In this document: piece after piece, positions 1-6,100 of the stretch
Layout: each line of letters opens with the position of its first letter
How positions within the stretch are numbered: position 1 is the stretch's first letter
From: Acetobacteraceae bacterium
GTDB lineage: Bacteria; Pseudomonadota; Alphaproteobacteria; Acetobacterales; Acetobacteraceae
Direction: 5' to 3'
NCBI GenBank assembly: GCA_027489135.1
Contig: JAIYAI010000072.1
Coordinates: 1-10,609, forward strand
Length of the DNA stretch: 10,609 nucleotides
The notes under the pieces: generated by a model
The model's database searches: none
What the model was told of the DNA's origin: nothing
Seen by the model: the letters and a program-made list of their open reading frames with translations, nothing else
Translations under genes and position numbers: made by a program

Positions 1-1518
1 GTCGGGGCGCAGGAGATAGGCGCCCATCAGCGGCGTCAGCAGCCGCGCGACGACGAGCGAGAAGAACACGGCGGCCGCGACGGTCAGGCCGAATTGCCGG
101 AAGAACTGCCCCGGCACGCCCGGCATGAAGGCGACGGGGATGAAGACCGCGAGGATCGCCCCCGTCGTCGCCATCACCGCGAGACCGATCTCGGCCGAGG
201 CATCCAGCGCCGCCTCATAGGCCCCGCGCTCGGGGTAGGTCTGCAGATGGCGGACGATGTTCTCGATCTCGACGATTGCGTCGTCCACCAGCACGCCCAC
301 CACGAGGGTCAGCCCGAGCAGGGTGATGTTGGACAGGCTGTACCCGAGCCAGTGCAGCACCAGGAAGGTCGGGATCAGCGAGAGCGGCATGGCGACGCAA
401 CAGATCAGCGTCGCCCGCCAGTCGCGCAGGAAGATCCACACCACCAGCACGGCAAGGCCGGAACCGAAGAGCAGCGCCTCCACCGCGCCGACGAAGCCGC
501 GACGGACATGGTCCGTGGTGGCGGCGACCCGGGTGATGGTCACGCCGGGGTATCGCGCTTCCAGCTCCGCGACCTTCACCGCCACCCCTTCGGCGACGCG
601 GATCTCGGAGGATCCACGGGTGCGCAGCACCTCGAAGGCGACCACGGGCTTGCCATCCAGCCGTGCCGCGGTGCGGACCTCGGCAGTGCTGTCGGTGACC
701 TCGGCGATCTCCTCGAGCCGCGCGGTGCGGCCGCCGGGCAGGATGATGGGCCGCGCCCTGAGCGCCGCGACGGAGACGGCGGAGCCCAGGGTGCGGATCG
801 ACTGCTCGCTTTCCCCCAGAGTCCCACGTCCCCCGGGCAGGTTGAGGTTGCCGGCGCGCAGCTGGTCGTTCACCTGCGCTGCCGTGATGCCGAGCGCGAG
901 CAGCCGGTCCGGCTTCAGCGCGACCCGGATCTCCCGCTCCACCCCGCCGACGCGGTTCACCTGCGCGACGCCGGTGACGGAGAGCAGCGTCTTGGCGACG
1001 CTGTCGGTCACGAACCAGGAGAGCTGCGCCTGGTCCATGGCGGGGGCAGAAACGGTGTAGGTCAGGATGGCGCCGCCCGTGACCTCGATCCGGTTGACGA
1101 TGGGATCGCGGATGCTGGCCGGCAGGTCGGCGCGGATCTGCGAGACCTTGTCGCGCACGTCGTTGGTGGCGCGGTCCACATCCTTGCCCATGGCGAATTC
1201 GACCACGACGATCGAGACGCCGTCCTGGCTGTAGGACGTGATGTGCTTGATGTCGGACAGGCCGGCGATGGCGTCCTCGACCCGGCGCGTCACCTGGGTC
1301 TCGAGCTCGGACGGTGCGGCGCCGGGCTGCAGGATGGTCACCAGGACCGCCGGCAGGTCGATGTCGGGGGTGTTGTTGATGCGCAGCATCGGGAAGGCGA
1401 CGAGGCCGCCGATGGTCAGCGCCAGGAACAGCACGATGGTGGGGATCGGGTTGCGGATCGCCCAGGCCGAGATGTTGCCATGGTCGAACGCACGCGGGGG
1501 GACCGGCGCAGCGGACAT
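1..1518 (-). CDS. RND efflux pump inner-membrane permease, N-terminal half (partial)
   Basis: The frame is open from an ATG at 1518 to the left edge, giving the first 506 residues of a protein normally about 1,030 long. It belongs to the AcrB/HAE1 family of proton-driven exporters in the inner membrane. Seen in the sequence: a first membrane segment at about residues 24-45, a long periplasmic porter section, a membrane cluster from about residue 345, and the fourth-helix motif VGVLVDDAIVEIENI. Asp412 and Asp413 in that motif match the AcrB proton-relay pair (Asp407/Asp408). The end LLTPLMGAYLLRP is also typical. The start is supported by GGAGG about 10 nt upstream, inside the end of the preceding gene, whose stop lies 2 nt before this ATG. 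It is therefore translated with the fusion protein as one operon. The substrate cannot be predicted; an outer-membrane channel gene is not visible here. Confidence 0.95.
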   Translation of the reverse strand, partial: MSAAPVPPRAFDHGNISAWAIRNPIPTIVLFLALTIGGLVAFPMLRINNTPDIDLPAVLVTILQPGAAPSELETQVTRRVEDAIAGLSDIKHITSYSQDGVSIVVVEFAMGKDVDRATNDVRDKVSQIRADLPASIRDPIVNRIEVTGGAILTYTVSAPAMDQAQLSWFVTDSVAKTLLSVTGVAQVNRVGGVEREIRVALKPDRLLALGITAAQVNDQLRAGNLNLPGGRGTLGESEQSIRTLGSAVSVAALRARPIILPGGRTARLEEIAEVTDSTAEVRTAARLDGKPVVAFEVLRTRGSSEIRVAEGVAVKVAELEARYPGVTITRVAATTDHVRRGFVGAVEALLFGSGLAVLVVWIFLRDWRATLICCVAMPLSLIPTFLVLHWLGYSLSNITLLGLTLVVGVLVDDAIVEIENIVRHLQTYPERGAYEAALDASAEIGLAVMATTGAILAVFIPVAFMPGVPGQFFRQFGLTVAAAVFFSLVVARLLTPLMGAYLLRPD

Positions 1519-1520
1519 GC

Positions 1521-2699
1521 TCAGCGCCCCTCCGGGATGACCCGCACCATGTCGCCATCGGCGAGGAAGCCGGCGCCGGCGACGACAACCCGCTCGCCAT
1601 CCTGCAGGCCGCGGGTCACCTCGACCAGCCCCTCGCGCCGTGCGCCGGTCGCGACCTCGCGTTGCTGAACGTGTTCGCCATCCGGCGTGACCACGAAGAC
1701 CACGGCGCGGGCGTCGCGGAACACCACCGCCTCCTGTGGCACGGCAAGGCCGGGCGCGGTGGCGGGGGCGAACTCGGCGCGCGCGAACATGCCGGGCCGC
1801 AAGCCGGCCTCCGCAGGCAGCGCCACGTAGACGAGGCCGAGACGGGTATCGCCCGCGATCACCGGGGCGATCAGGCGCACGCGCCCCTCGATCGCGCGGT
1901 CGCCATGCGTGACCCGCACGGGCTGCCCCGGCGCGATGCCGGCGAGATCGAGCTCCGGCACGCGGGCAGCGAGTTCCACCCGCCCGTCGCGGATCAGGCG
2001 GAACATCTCCTGGCCCGGCTGCACGACGGCGCCTGGAAGGATCGAGCGGCGCGAGACGATGCCGTCCGCCGGCGCCTCGATGGTGGTCTGCTCCAGCCGC
2101 GCCGTCGCCTCGTCGCGCCGGGCGCGGGCGGAGAGCAGCCTTGCCTCCGCCTGGCGGGCGGCGGACTGGCGCTGCTCCAGGGTCTGGCGGGCGACGCTGT
2201 CGCTGCGGGCAAGCTCGATGGAGCGGCGGAGATCGGCCTGGGCGATCTGCAGCGCGGCGACGGCCTCCTCGACCGCCGCCTCGGCCTGCTGCGCCTGGGC
2301 CGCGGCGATCGCGGGGTCGAGCCGCACGAGCACCTGTCCGGCCTTGACCGTATCGCCCTCCTCGAAGCCGACCTCGGTCACGCGGTAGCCACCGATCTCG
2401 ATGCCGACGACGAGTTCCTGCCAGGCGACAACGGAGCCGTCGCCGATCGCCGGCCGCACCAGGGCAACCCGGCGCACCGGGCCGACCGCGACCGTGATGG
2501 CGGGCTTCGGTCCGGCTGCCTGCGGCGCGATCGCCGGGGCACGGCGCAGCAGGGGCGCGCCGTACCACAGGCCCGCGGCAAGGCCGGCGCCCAGGGCCAG
2601 CATCAGCGGCAGGAACCAGGGCCGGCGGCGCCGCGCGGCCGCCGGGCTGGCGATGGCCGGGGCGACGATCCGCTCGTCCTTCATGTTATGGTCGGGCAT
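1521..2699 (-). CDS. RND efflux membrane fusion protein (periplasmic adaptor)
   Basis: This 392-residue HlyD/AcrA-family adaptor links the RND permease to an outer-membrane channel. Order of parts: a basic cytoplasmic stub (RRRR at 23-26), one anchoring membrane helix at about 27-47 instead of a lipoprotein signal, a barrel-sandwich half at about 96-130, an Ala/Gln/Glu-rich coiled-coil hairpin at about 131-204, the second sandwich half at about 205-237 (APADGIVSRRSILPGAVVQPGQ begins just before it with IE), a beta-barrel at about 240-315 and a membrane-proximal domain to the end. The frame stays open to 2951, but the upstream part is Arg/Pro-rich shadow and would run over the TetR gene start. 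ATG 2699 is preferred because AAGGTG lies 11 nt upstream; ATG 2684 lacks such a site. The permease starts 2 nt after the stop. Confidence 0.93.
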   Translation of the reverse strand: MPDHNMKDERIVAPAIASPAAARRRRPWFLPLMLALGAGLAAGLWYGAPLLRRAPAIAPQAAGPKPAITVAVGPVRRVALVRPAIGDGSVVAWQELVVGIEIGGYRVTEVGFEEGDTVKAGQVLVRLDPAIAAAQAQQAEAAVEEAVAALQIAQADLRRSIELARSDSVARQTLEQRQSAARQAEARLLSARARRDEATARLEQTTIEAPADGIVSRRSILPGAVVQPGQEMFRLIRDGRVELAARVPELDLAGIAPGQPVRVTHGDRAIEGRVRLIAPVIAGDTRLGLVYVALPAEAGLRPGMFARAEFAPATAPGLAVPQEAVVFRDARAVVFVVTPDGEHVQQREVATGARREGLVEVTRGLQDGERVVVAGAGFLADGDMVRVIPEGR

Positions 2700-2720
2700 C
2701 GTAGCCTGGGCACCTTGCGC

Positions 2721-2738
2721 ATTGACCGTATGGTCAAT
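2721..2738. promoter_or_regulatory. Probable TetR operator between divergent efflux and regulator genes
   Basis: The sequence ATTGACCGTATGGTCAAT is an inverted repeat with perfect 7-bp arms and a 4-bp centre. It is in the 53-bp gap between the adaptor gene start (2699) and the regulator start (2753). TetR-family dimers usually bind such repeats next to their own gene. The arms also supply TTGACC, a good -35-like hexamer, on both strands, and the centre supplies weak -10-like hexamers (TATGGT on plus, TACGGT on minus), so a bound dimer should block both promoters. The palindrome is directly seen; binding is inferred. Confidence 0.75.
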
Positions 2739-2752
2739 AACTACGGCATTAG

Positions 2753-3424
2753 ATGGACGAGACCCCGGACCGGTCAAGTGGAATACGCCGGGATGCGCCG
2801 CGCCGGCGCCTCGGCCCGGCCGCGCGCACTCCGGAGATCCTGGCCGCCGCCTTCGAGGAATTCGCCGAGCGCGGCTATGGCGGCGCCCGCATGGCCGCCG
2901 TGGCCGAGCGCGCCGGCATCGCGAAAGGCCTGATCTACCACTACTTCCCATCCAAGGCGGCGCTGTTCGAGGCGACCATCCGGGCCCGCACCGAGAGCAC
3001 CTTCGTGGCCGCGGAGCGGCAGGTGCCGGGCCTCGGGGGATCGGCGACGGAGGCGTTGCGCGGCCTGGTCGCCCTTGCCTATGACCGGCTGCGCGAGGAG
3101 GGGCGGGAGCGGACGCTGTTCCGCCTCATCGTCGCCGAGGCCGAGCGCTTCCCGGAACTGGCGCGACTCTACCGGGACGAGATCCTGGCGCGCGGCACGG
3201 GCATCGTCCGGTCACTGCTGCTGGCGGGCGCGAAGAGCGGCGAGTTCCGGGCCGACGTCGCGGCCATGCCGGGCCTCGCCGAGGCGATCATCGGGCCCGT
3301 GGTCGCCGGGTCGGTCTGGCGGATCATCCTTGGCGAGGCGGGCGCGCCCGACCTCGATGCGCAGCAGCAGGCGCATCTGCACCTGCTGCTGGCGGGCCTG
3401 AAGGCGCCAGACCCGGGGGCCTGA
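2753..3424 (+). CDS. TetR/AcrR-family transcriptional regulator
   Basis: This 223-residue protein has the TetR N-terminal DNA-binding domain at about residues 27-75. The helix-turn-helix and following signature read MAAVAERAGIAKGLIYHYF followed by PSKAALF, close to the family consensus. The rest is the variable helical ligand-binding and dimerisation domain, which does not identify the ligand. The N-terminal 20 residues are Arg/Pro-rich. It is divergent from the adjacent efflux pair with an inverted repeat between them, so it most likely represses that operon and itself. ATG 2753 is the first possible start, because an in-frame TAG immediately precedes it, and no other ATG, GTG or TTG occurs before the HTH. 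No Shine-Dalgarno sequence is visible upstream, so a leaderless or weakly translated message is likely. It converges on phaB with a 12-bp gap. Confidence 0.94.
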   Translation: MDETPDRSSGIRRDAPRRRLGPAARTPEILAAAFEEFAERGYGGARMAAVAERAGIAKGLIYHYFPSKAALFEATIRARTESTFVAAERQVPGLGGSATEALRGLVALAYDRLREEGRERTLFRLIVAEAERFPELARLYRDEILARGTGIVRSLLLAGAKSGEFRADVAAMPGLAEAIIGPVVAGSVWRIILGEAGAPDLDAQQQAHLHLLLAGLKAPDPGA

Positions 3425-3436
3425 CGCCCGAGCCGG

Positions 3437-4159
3437 TCAGTACATGTGCTGGCCGCCGTTGATCGAGAGCGTCGACCCCGTGATGAAGTCCGCATCATCG
3501 GCGGTGAGGAACGCCACGCCCCGGGCGATGTCGTCGGCGCGGCCAAGGCGGCCCATCGGGATCCGGGCAACGATCTTCTCGAGCACGTCGGGCGGGACGG
3601 CGCGGACCATCTCCGTATCCACGTAGCCGGGGGCGATGGCGTTCACCGTGATGTGGCTCCGCGCACCTTCCTGCGCCAGCGCCTTGGTGAAGCCATGGAT
3701 GCCGGACTTGGCGGCGGCGTAGTTCACCTGCCCGTACTGGCCGGCCTGGCCGTTGATGGAGCCGATGTTGACGATGCGGCCGAACTTGCGGGCGGTCATC
3801 CCGTCCCAGGCCAGCTTGCACATGTTGTAGCAGGAGCCGAGGTTGGTATCGATGACCGCGTCCCACATCTCGCGGTTCATGCGCTTCATCGTGCCGTCGC
3901 GGGTGATGCCGGCGTTGTTGACCAGGATCTCGATGACGCCGACTTCCTGCTCGATCCGCTTCATCGCGGCGGCGCACTGCTCGTAGTCCGCGACGTCGAA
4001 CTTGTAGCAGGGGATGCCGGTGCGCTTGGTGAAGGCCTCCGCCGCCGCGTCGTTGCCGGCATAACTCGCCACCACCTTGCGGCCCGCGGCCTGCAGCGCC
4101 TCGCTGATCGCGGCGCCGATTCCCCGCTGACCGCCCGTCACCAGTGCTACCCGTGCCAT
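3437..4159 (-). CDS. phaB: Acetoacetyl-CoA reductase (PhaB), NADPH-dependent SDR
   Basis: PhaB reduces acetoacetyl-CoA to (R)-3-hydroxybutyryl-CoA, the monomer for polyhydroxybutyrate, in the cytoplasm. The 240 residues match the family length (about 240-246). Visible short-chain dehydrogenase elements: TGGQRGIG at 8-15 (cofactor binding), NNAG at 81-84, Asn106, Ser134 in NIGSINGQ, and Tyr147/Lys151 in NYAAAK. Features that favour PhaB over FabG are TRDGTMKRM after NNAG, GQYGQVNY around the catalytic Tyr, and the C-terminal NGGQHMY. The start at 4159 has AGGAGAGG about 5 nt upstream, a strong ribosome site; the frame continues to 4330 only as non-coding leader. No phaA or phaC is in the window, so it appears separated from its usual partners. 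Its leader contains a repeat/hairpin and, 155 bp upstream, an FNR-like box. Confidence 0.93.
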   Translation of the reverse strand: MARVALVTGGQRGIGAAISEALQAAGRKVVASYAGNDAAAEAFTKRTGIPCYKFDVADYEQCAAAMKRIEQEVGVIEILVNNAGITRDGTMKRMNREMWDAVIDTNLGSCYNMCKLAWDGMTARKFGRIVNIGSINGQAGQYGQVNYAAAKSGIHGFTKALAQEGARSHITVNAIAPGYVDTEMVRAVPPDVLEKIVARIPMGRLGRADDIARGVAFLTADDADFITGSTLSINGGQHMY

Positions 4160-4189
4160 TGAAGCCTCTCCTGCCTTGTGCGTTTCCCG

Positions 4190-4209
4190 GACCGGCCGTG
4201 ACCGGCCGC
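4190..4209. repeat. Tandem 9-bp repeat forming a hairpin in the phaB leader
   Basis: GACCGGCCG occurs twice with a 10-bp period (4190-4198 and 4200-4208). Because CGGCCG is self-complementary, the two copies also form a 6-bp stem with a TGAC loop (4193-4198 with 4203-4208). It lies about 30 bp before the phaB start and would be in its 5' untranslated region. The one-turn spacing of a direct repeat could also suit a DNA-binding protein. The repeat is seen; any role is inference. Confidence 0.5.
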
Positions 4210-4304
4210 AGCGAAACATGGGGGAGGCATACCGCAGGCCCAGGGCCCGGCGGAAGCCGTATCCGGCCGGAGGCGCAAGCCCCGGGCGCATGCGGGATCG
4301 ATTT

Positions 4305-4316
4305 GGTCGATCGACC
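4305..4316. repeat. 12-bp perfect palindrome next to the FNR-like box
   Basis: GGTCGATCGACC is perfectly self-complementary. It overlaps the outer two bases of the FNR-like box at 4315. It could be a second protein-binding site that modulates the same promoter. A 12-bp palindrome in a GC-rich genome can arise by chance, so no regulator is assigned. Confidence 0.35.
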
Positions 4317-4332
4317 TTGCGCCAGATCAAGG
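4315..4332. promoter_or_regulatory. FNR/FixK-type binding site
   Basis: CCTTGCGCCAGATCAAGG contains TTGCG-N4-ATCAA, matching 8 of 10 bases of the FNR consensus TTGAT-N4-ATCAA, with CC/GG extending the symmetry. Proteins of the FNR, FixK and DNR group use such boxes to activate genes under low oxygen. For a plus-strand class II promoter (centre at -41.5) the start would be 4365 with a -10 hexamer at 4353-4358 (TCTTAT, 4 of 6 matches). For phaB on the minus strand the box is 155 bp before the start codon, and I see no equally good -10 at the matching place. The box is seen; its regulator and direction are inferred. Confidence 0.6.
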
Positions 4333-4364
4333 ACGCGCCGCGGGCCTTCTGTTCTTATCCTCCC

Positions 4365-4444
4365 GTCCCGGCTGATTTACCGGGGCCTGTCTGGAGTTAC
4401 TCCCTCGACTCGGCCCGGCGGCGACCCCGCCGGGCCCTTTTTTT
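4365..4444 (+). ncRNA. Candidate small RNA driven by the FNR-like box
   Basis: A plus-strand transcript is predicted because a strong terminator with a U-tract stands at 4412-4444 with no plus-strand protein gene for about 1 kb before it. The FNR-like box and a TCTTAT hexamer place the start at 4365. The predicted 80-nt RNA begins exactly with a 7-bp stem (4365-4371 with 4380-4386, one G-U pair) and an 8-nt loop CTGATTTA. A small hairpin follows (GGAG-TTA-CTCC, 4393-4403), then a single-stranded CTCCCTC-containing stretch, then the terminator stem and U7. This is the typical layout of a base-pairing, Hfq-type sRNA. No open reading frame fits inside. Promoter and transcript are inference; the terminator is clear. 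An alternative is an antisense or read-through RNA from the phaB region. Confidence 0.5.
4412..4444 (+). terminator. Rho-independent terminator, plus-strand direction
   Basis: A perfect 10-bp stem, GGCCCGGCGG (4412-4421) pairing with CCGCCGGGCC (4427-4436), has a 5-nt loop and is followed by C and seven T (4438-4444). In the opposite direction the stem is followed by GAGTCGAG with no U-tract, so it does not act as a standard terminator for the cytochrome c gene that stops at 4461. Confidence 0.88.
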
Positions 4445-4460
4445 GTCCGCAGCCCCGGGT

Positions 4461-4805
4461 TCAGCGCGCCGGCCGCAGGCTGAGGATATAGGCGACGACG
4501 CCGTCGAGTTCGGCCTGGCTCAGCTGGTAGTCCGGCATGCGCGCATGCGGCATGCGCAGGAAGGCACGCAGCGAGATCTCCGTCGTCGATGGCATCCGCG
4601 CCACGGCGACGAAGGGCGGCGCCGCGTCGCCCACCGGACCGCGCGCCTGGCGCGACACGACATGGCAGTTGGCGCACCAGCTTTCGGCCACGACCTTGCC
4701 ATAGGCGAGATTCTCCGCCAGCGCGCCGCCCTGCGCCCGCGCCCCCTCCGCCGCGGGAAACAGCACCGCCGCAATGACGCCGACCAGAACCGTGACCTTC
4801 AGCAT
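4461..4805 (-). CDS. Small secreted c-type cytochrome (class I)
   Basis: The 114-residue product starts with a Sec signal peptide (hydrophobic core about 4-17, cleavage likely after ARA at 22-24), leaving a mature periplasmic protein of about 90 residues. The haem-binding motif CANCH is at 44-48. The distal ligand is probably Met90 (ARMPDY) or Met85 (LRMPHA), followed by the usual final helix (LSQAELDGVVAYILSL). It should carry one covalent haem and move electrons in the periplasm; its partner is not evident. ATG 4805 is chosen because AGGAGG lies 7 nt upstream and the signal peptide begins there; the frame upstream to 4880 is not coding-like. It stands alone, divergent from coaBC, with no oxidase or dehydrogenase gene beside it. 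Confidence 0.9.
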   Translation of the reverse strand: MLKVTVLVGVIAAVLFPAAEGARAQGGALAENLAYGKVVAESWCANCHVVSRQARGPVGDAAPPFVAVARMPSTTEISLRAFLRMPHARMPDYQLSQAELDGVVAYILSLRPAR

Positions 4806-4897
4806 GGCATGTCCTCCTGCCGGGTCAGCTTCGCGCCACCCTGCGGCGCGGTCCAGTGCGGGACCGCGGCGGGGTCGCAACGCGGTGCGCCACCCGC

Positions 4898-4903
4898 TAC
4901 TCT
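4898..4903 (+). promoter_or_regulatory. coaBC: Possible coaBC -10 element for a leaderless message
   Basis: TACTCT keeps the three most conserved -10 positions (T, A, final T). Its spacing would place the transcription start at 4910, the A of the chosen coaBC ATG. No Shine-Dalgarno sequence is present before that ATG. The -35 region (TCGCAA, 17 bp upstream) is weak, so this remains tentative. Confidence 0.35.
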
Positions 4904-4909
4904 GGCCGC

Positions 4910-6100
4910 ATGCTGGCAGGCCGACGCATCCTTCTGATCATCTCGGGCAGCGTCGCGGCGTTCAAGGCGCTGGAACTGACGCGTCTGCTGCGCCGCGACG
5001 GGGCCGCGGTCACCGCGATCCTCACCGCCGCCGGCGCGCGCTTCGTGACGCGGGAGGCACTGGCCGCCATCACCGGCAGCCGCGTGCATGACGATCTCTG
5101 GGCGGCCGAGGCGGAGATCGGCCATATCCGCCTCGCCCGCCTGCCCGAGCTCGTCGTGGTGGCCCCGGCCTCGGCCGACATCCTGGCGAAGATGGCGCAT
5201 GGCCTGGCCGACGACCTCGCCAGCACGGTCCTGCTGGCGACGCGGGCGCCGATCCTGGTGGCGCCGGCGATGAACCCGGCGATGTGGGAGCACCCTGCCA
5301 CCCAAGCCAACATGTCGGCGCTGCGGATGCGGGGCGTGCGCGTCGTCGGCCCGAACGAGGGCGCGATGGCGGAGCCCGAGAGCGGCCCCGGCCGCCTGGC
5401 CGAGCCGGCCGAGATCCAGGCCATGGTCCATGCCCTGCTGGCCGAGGAAGCACCGCTCGCGGGGCGGCACGCCATCGTCACCTCCGGCCCGACGCATGAG
5501 CCGATCGATCCCGTGCGCTACATCGCCAACCGCAGCAGCGGCAAGCAGGGCCATGCGATCGCCGCCGCCCTGCATGCCCTGGGCGCGCGGGTGACGCTGG
5601 TCTCCGGTCCGGTGGCGCTGCCCGACCCGCCCGGCGTGACCGTGCGGCATGTCGAGACGGCGCGCGAGATGCTGGCCGCCTGCGAGGCCGCCCTGCCCGC
5701 CGACATCGCGGTGATGGCCGCGGCCGTCGCCGACTGGCGCGTCGCACGGGAAGCGACGCAGAAGCTGAAGAAGGAGGCCGGCGCCGCGCCCCCCGCCCTC
5801 TCCATGGCGCTGAACCCCGATATCCTGGCGAGCATCGCCGCGCATCCGGTGCAGCGCCCGGCGCTGGTGGTCGGCTTCGCGGCGGAGACGGAGAAGGTGG
5901 TGGAGCACGCGACGGCCAAGCGCATCCGCAAGGGCTGCGACTGGATCGTCGCCAACGACGTCTCCGGCGACGTGATGGGCGGCGACGCCAACCGCGTGCA
6001 GCTGATCACGGAGGATGGGGTGGAGGACTGGCCGAGGATGCCGAAGGAGGAAGTGGCGCGGCATCTCGCGCTGCGGATCGCCACGCGGTTCGCGCCATGA
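4910..6100 (+). CDS. coaBC: Bifunctional phosphopantothenoylcysteine decarboxylase / phosphopantothenate-cysteine ligase
   Basis: This 396-residue enzyme joins cysteine to 4'-phosphopantothenate (CoaB) and decarboxylates the product (CoaC), two cytoplasmic steps of coenzyme A synthesis. The N-terminal flavin-binding CoaC domain (about 1-180) shows SGSVAAFKALEL, catalytic His72 in GHIRLA, APASADILAKMAHGLADD and PAMNPAMW at 119-126. The C-terminal CoaB domain (about 185-396) shows TSGPTHEPIDPVR, NRSSGKQG with Asn207, AAVADW and the KLKK lysines at 285-288. The substrate clamp reads GAMAEPESGPGRLAEP, with Glu155 where E. coli Dfp has Cys158. ATG 4910 fits the family N-terminus (MLAGRRILL); GTG 4856 upstream would add unrelated residues. 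dut overlaps its stop by 4 nt, as in the conserved dfp-dut arrangement. Confidence 0.95.
   Translation: MLAGRRILLIISGSVAAFKALELTRLLRRDGAAVTAILTAAGARFVTREALAAITGSRVHDDLWAAEAEIGHIRLARLPELVVVAPASADILAKMAHGLADDLASTVLLATRAPILVAPAMNPAMWEHPATQANMSALRMRGVRVVGPNEGAMAEPESGPGRLAEPAEIQAMVHALLAEEAPLAGRHAIVTSGPTHEPIDPVRYIANRSSGKQGHAIAAALHALGARVTLVSGPVALPDPPGVTVRHVETAREMLAACEAALPADIAVMAAAVADWRVAREATQKLKKEAGAAPPALSMALNPDILASIAAHPVQRPALVVGFAAETEKVVEHATAKRIRKGCDWIVANDVSGDVMGGDANRVQLITEDGVEDWPRMPKEEVARHLALRIATRFAP

Larger units (their letters stand above)
4160..4460. other. 301-bp region without a protein gene between phaB and cytochrome c
   Basis: The gap holds the phaB leader with its repeat, the 12-bp palindrome, the FNR-like box, the candidate small RNA and its terminator. 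Frames open through it on the plus strand have no ribosome site or family likeness and cross the terminator, so they are not genes. Confidence 0.7.

Noticed and set aside
94..1668. Long plus-strand open frame of 524 codons over the efflux permease
   Set aside because: It is antisense to an RND permease with clear motifs; its translation is Asp/Arg/His-rich with no fold-like pattern, typical of a GC-rich shadow.
1662..2933. Plus-strand open frame over the fusion protein gene
   Set aside because: Shadow frame: no ribosome site and no recognisable domain, and it is antisense to a complete HlyD-family protein and overlaps the tetR start.
2700..2951. N-terminal extension of the fusion protein to 476 residues
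   Set aside because: The added residues are Arg/Pro-rich, run through the operator and antisense to tetR, and are not needed for the family length.
3421..3440. Short inverted repeat CTGAC/GTCAG spanning both the tetR and phaB stop codons
   Set aside because: Only 5-bp arms, no U-tract, and it arises largely from the two stop codons; not convincing as a bidirectional terminator.
4437..4460. Use of the hairpin at 4412-4436 as the cytochrome c terminator
   Set aside because: In that direction the A-tract precedes the stem and no U-tract follows, so the signal is oriented for the plus strand.
4176..4937. 253-codon plus-strand frame in the phaB/cytochrome gap
   Set aside because: It crosses a strong terminator and the antisense of cytochrome c, and has no ribosome site or family likeness.
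4799..6064. 421-codon minus-strand frame opposite coaBC
   Set aside because: Composition is His/Arg/Gly-rich shadow; coaBC on the plus strand has all catalytic motifs.
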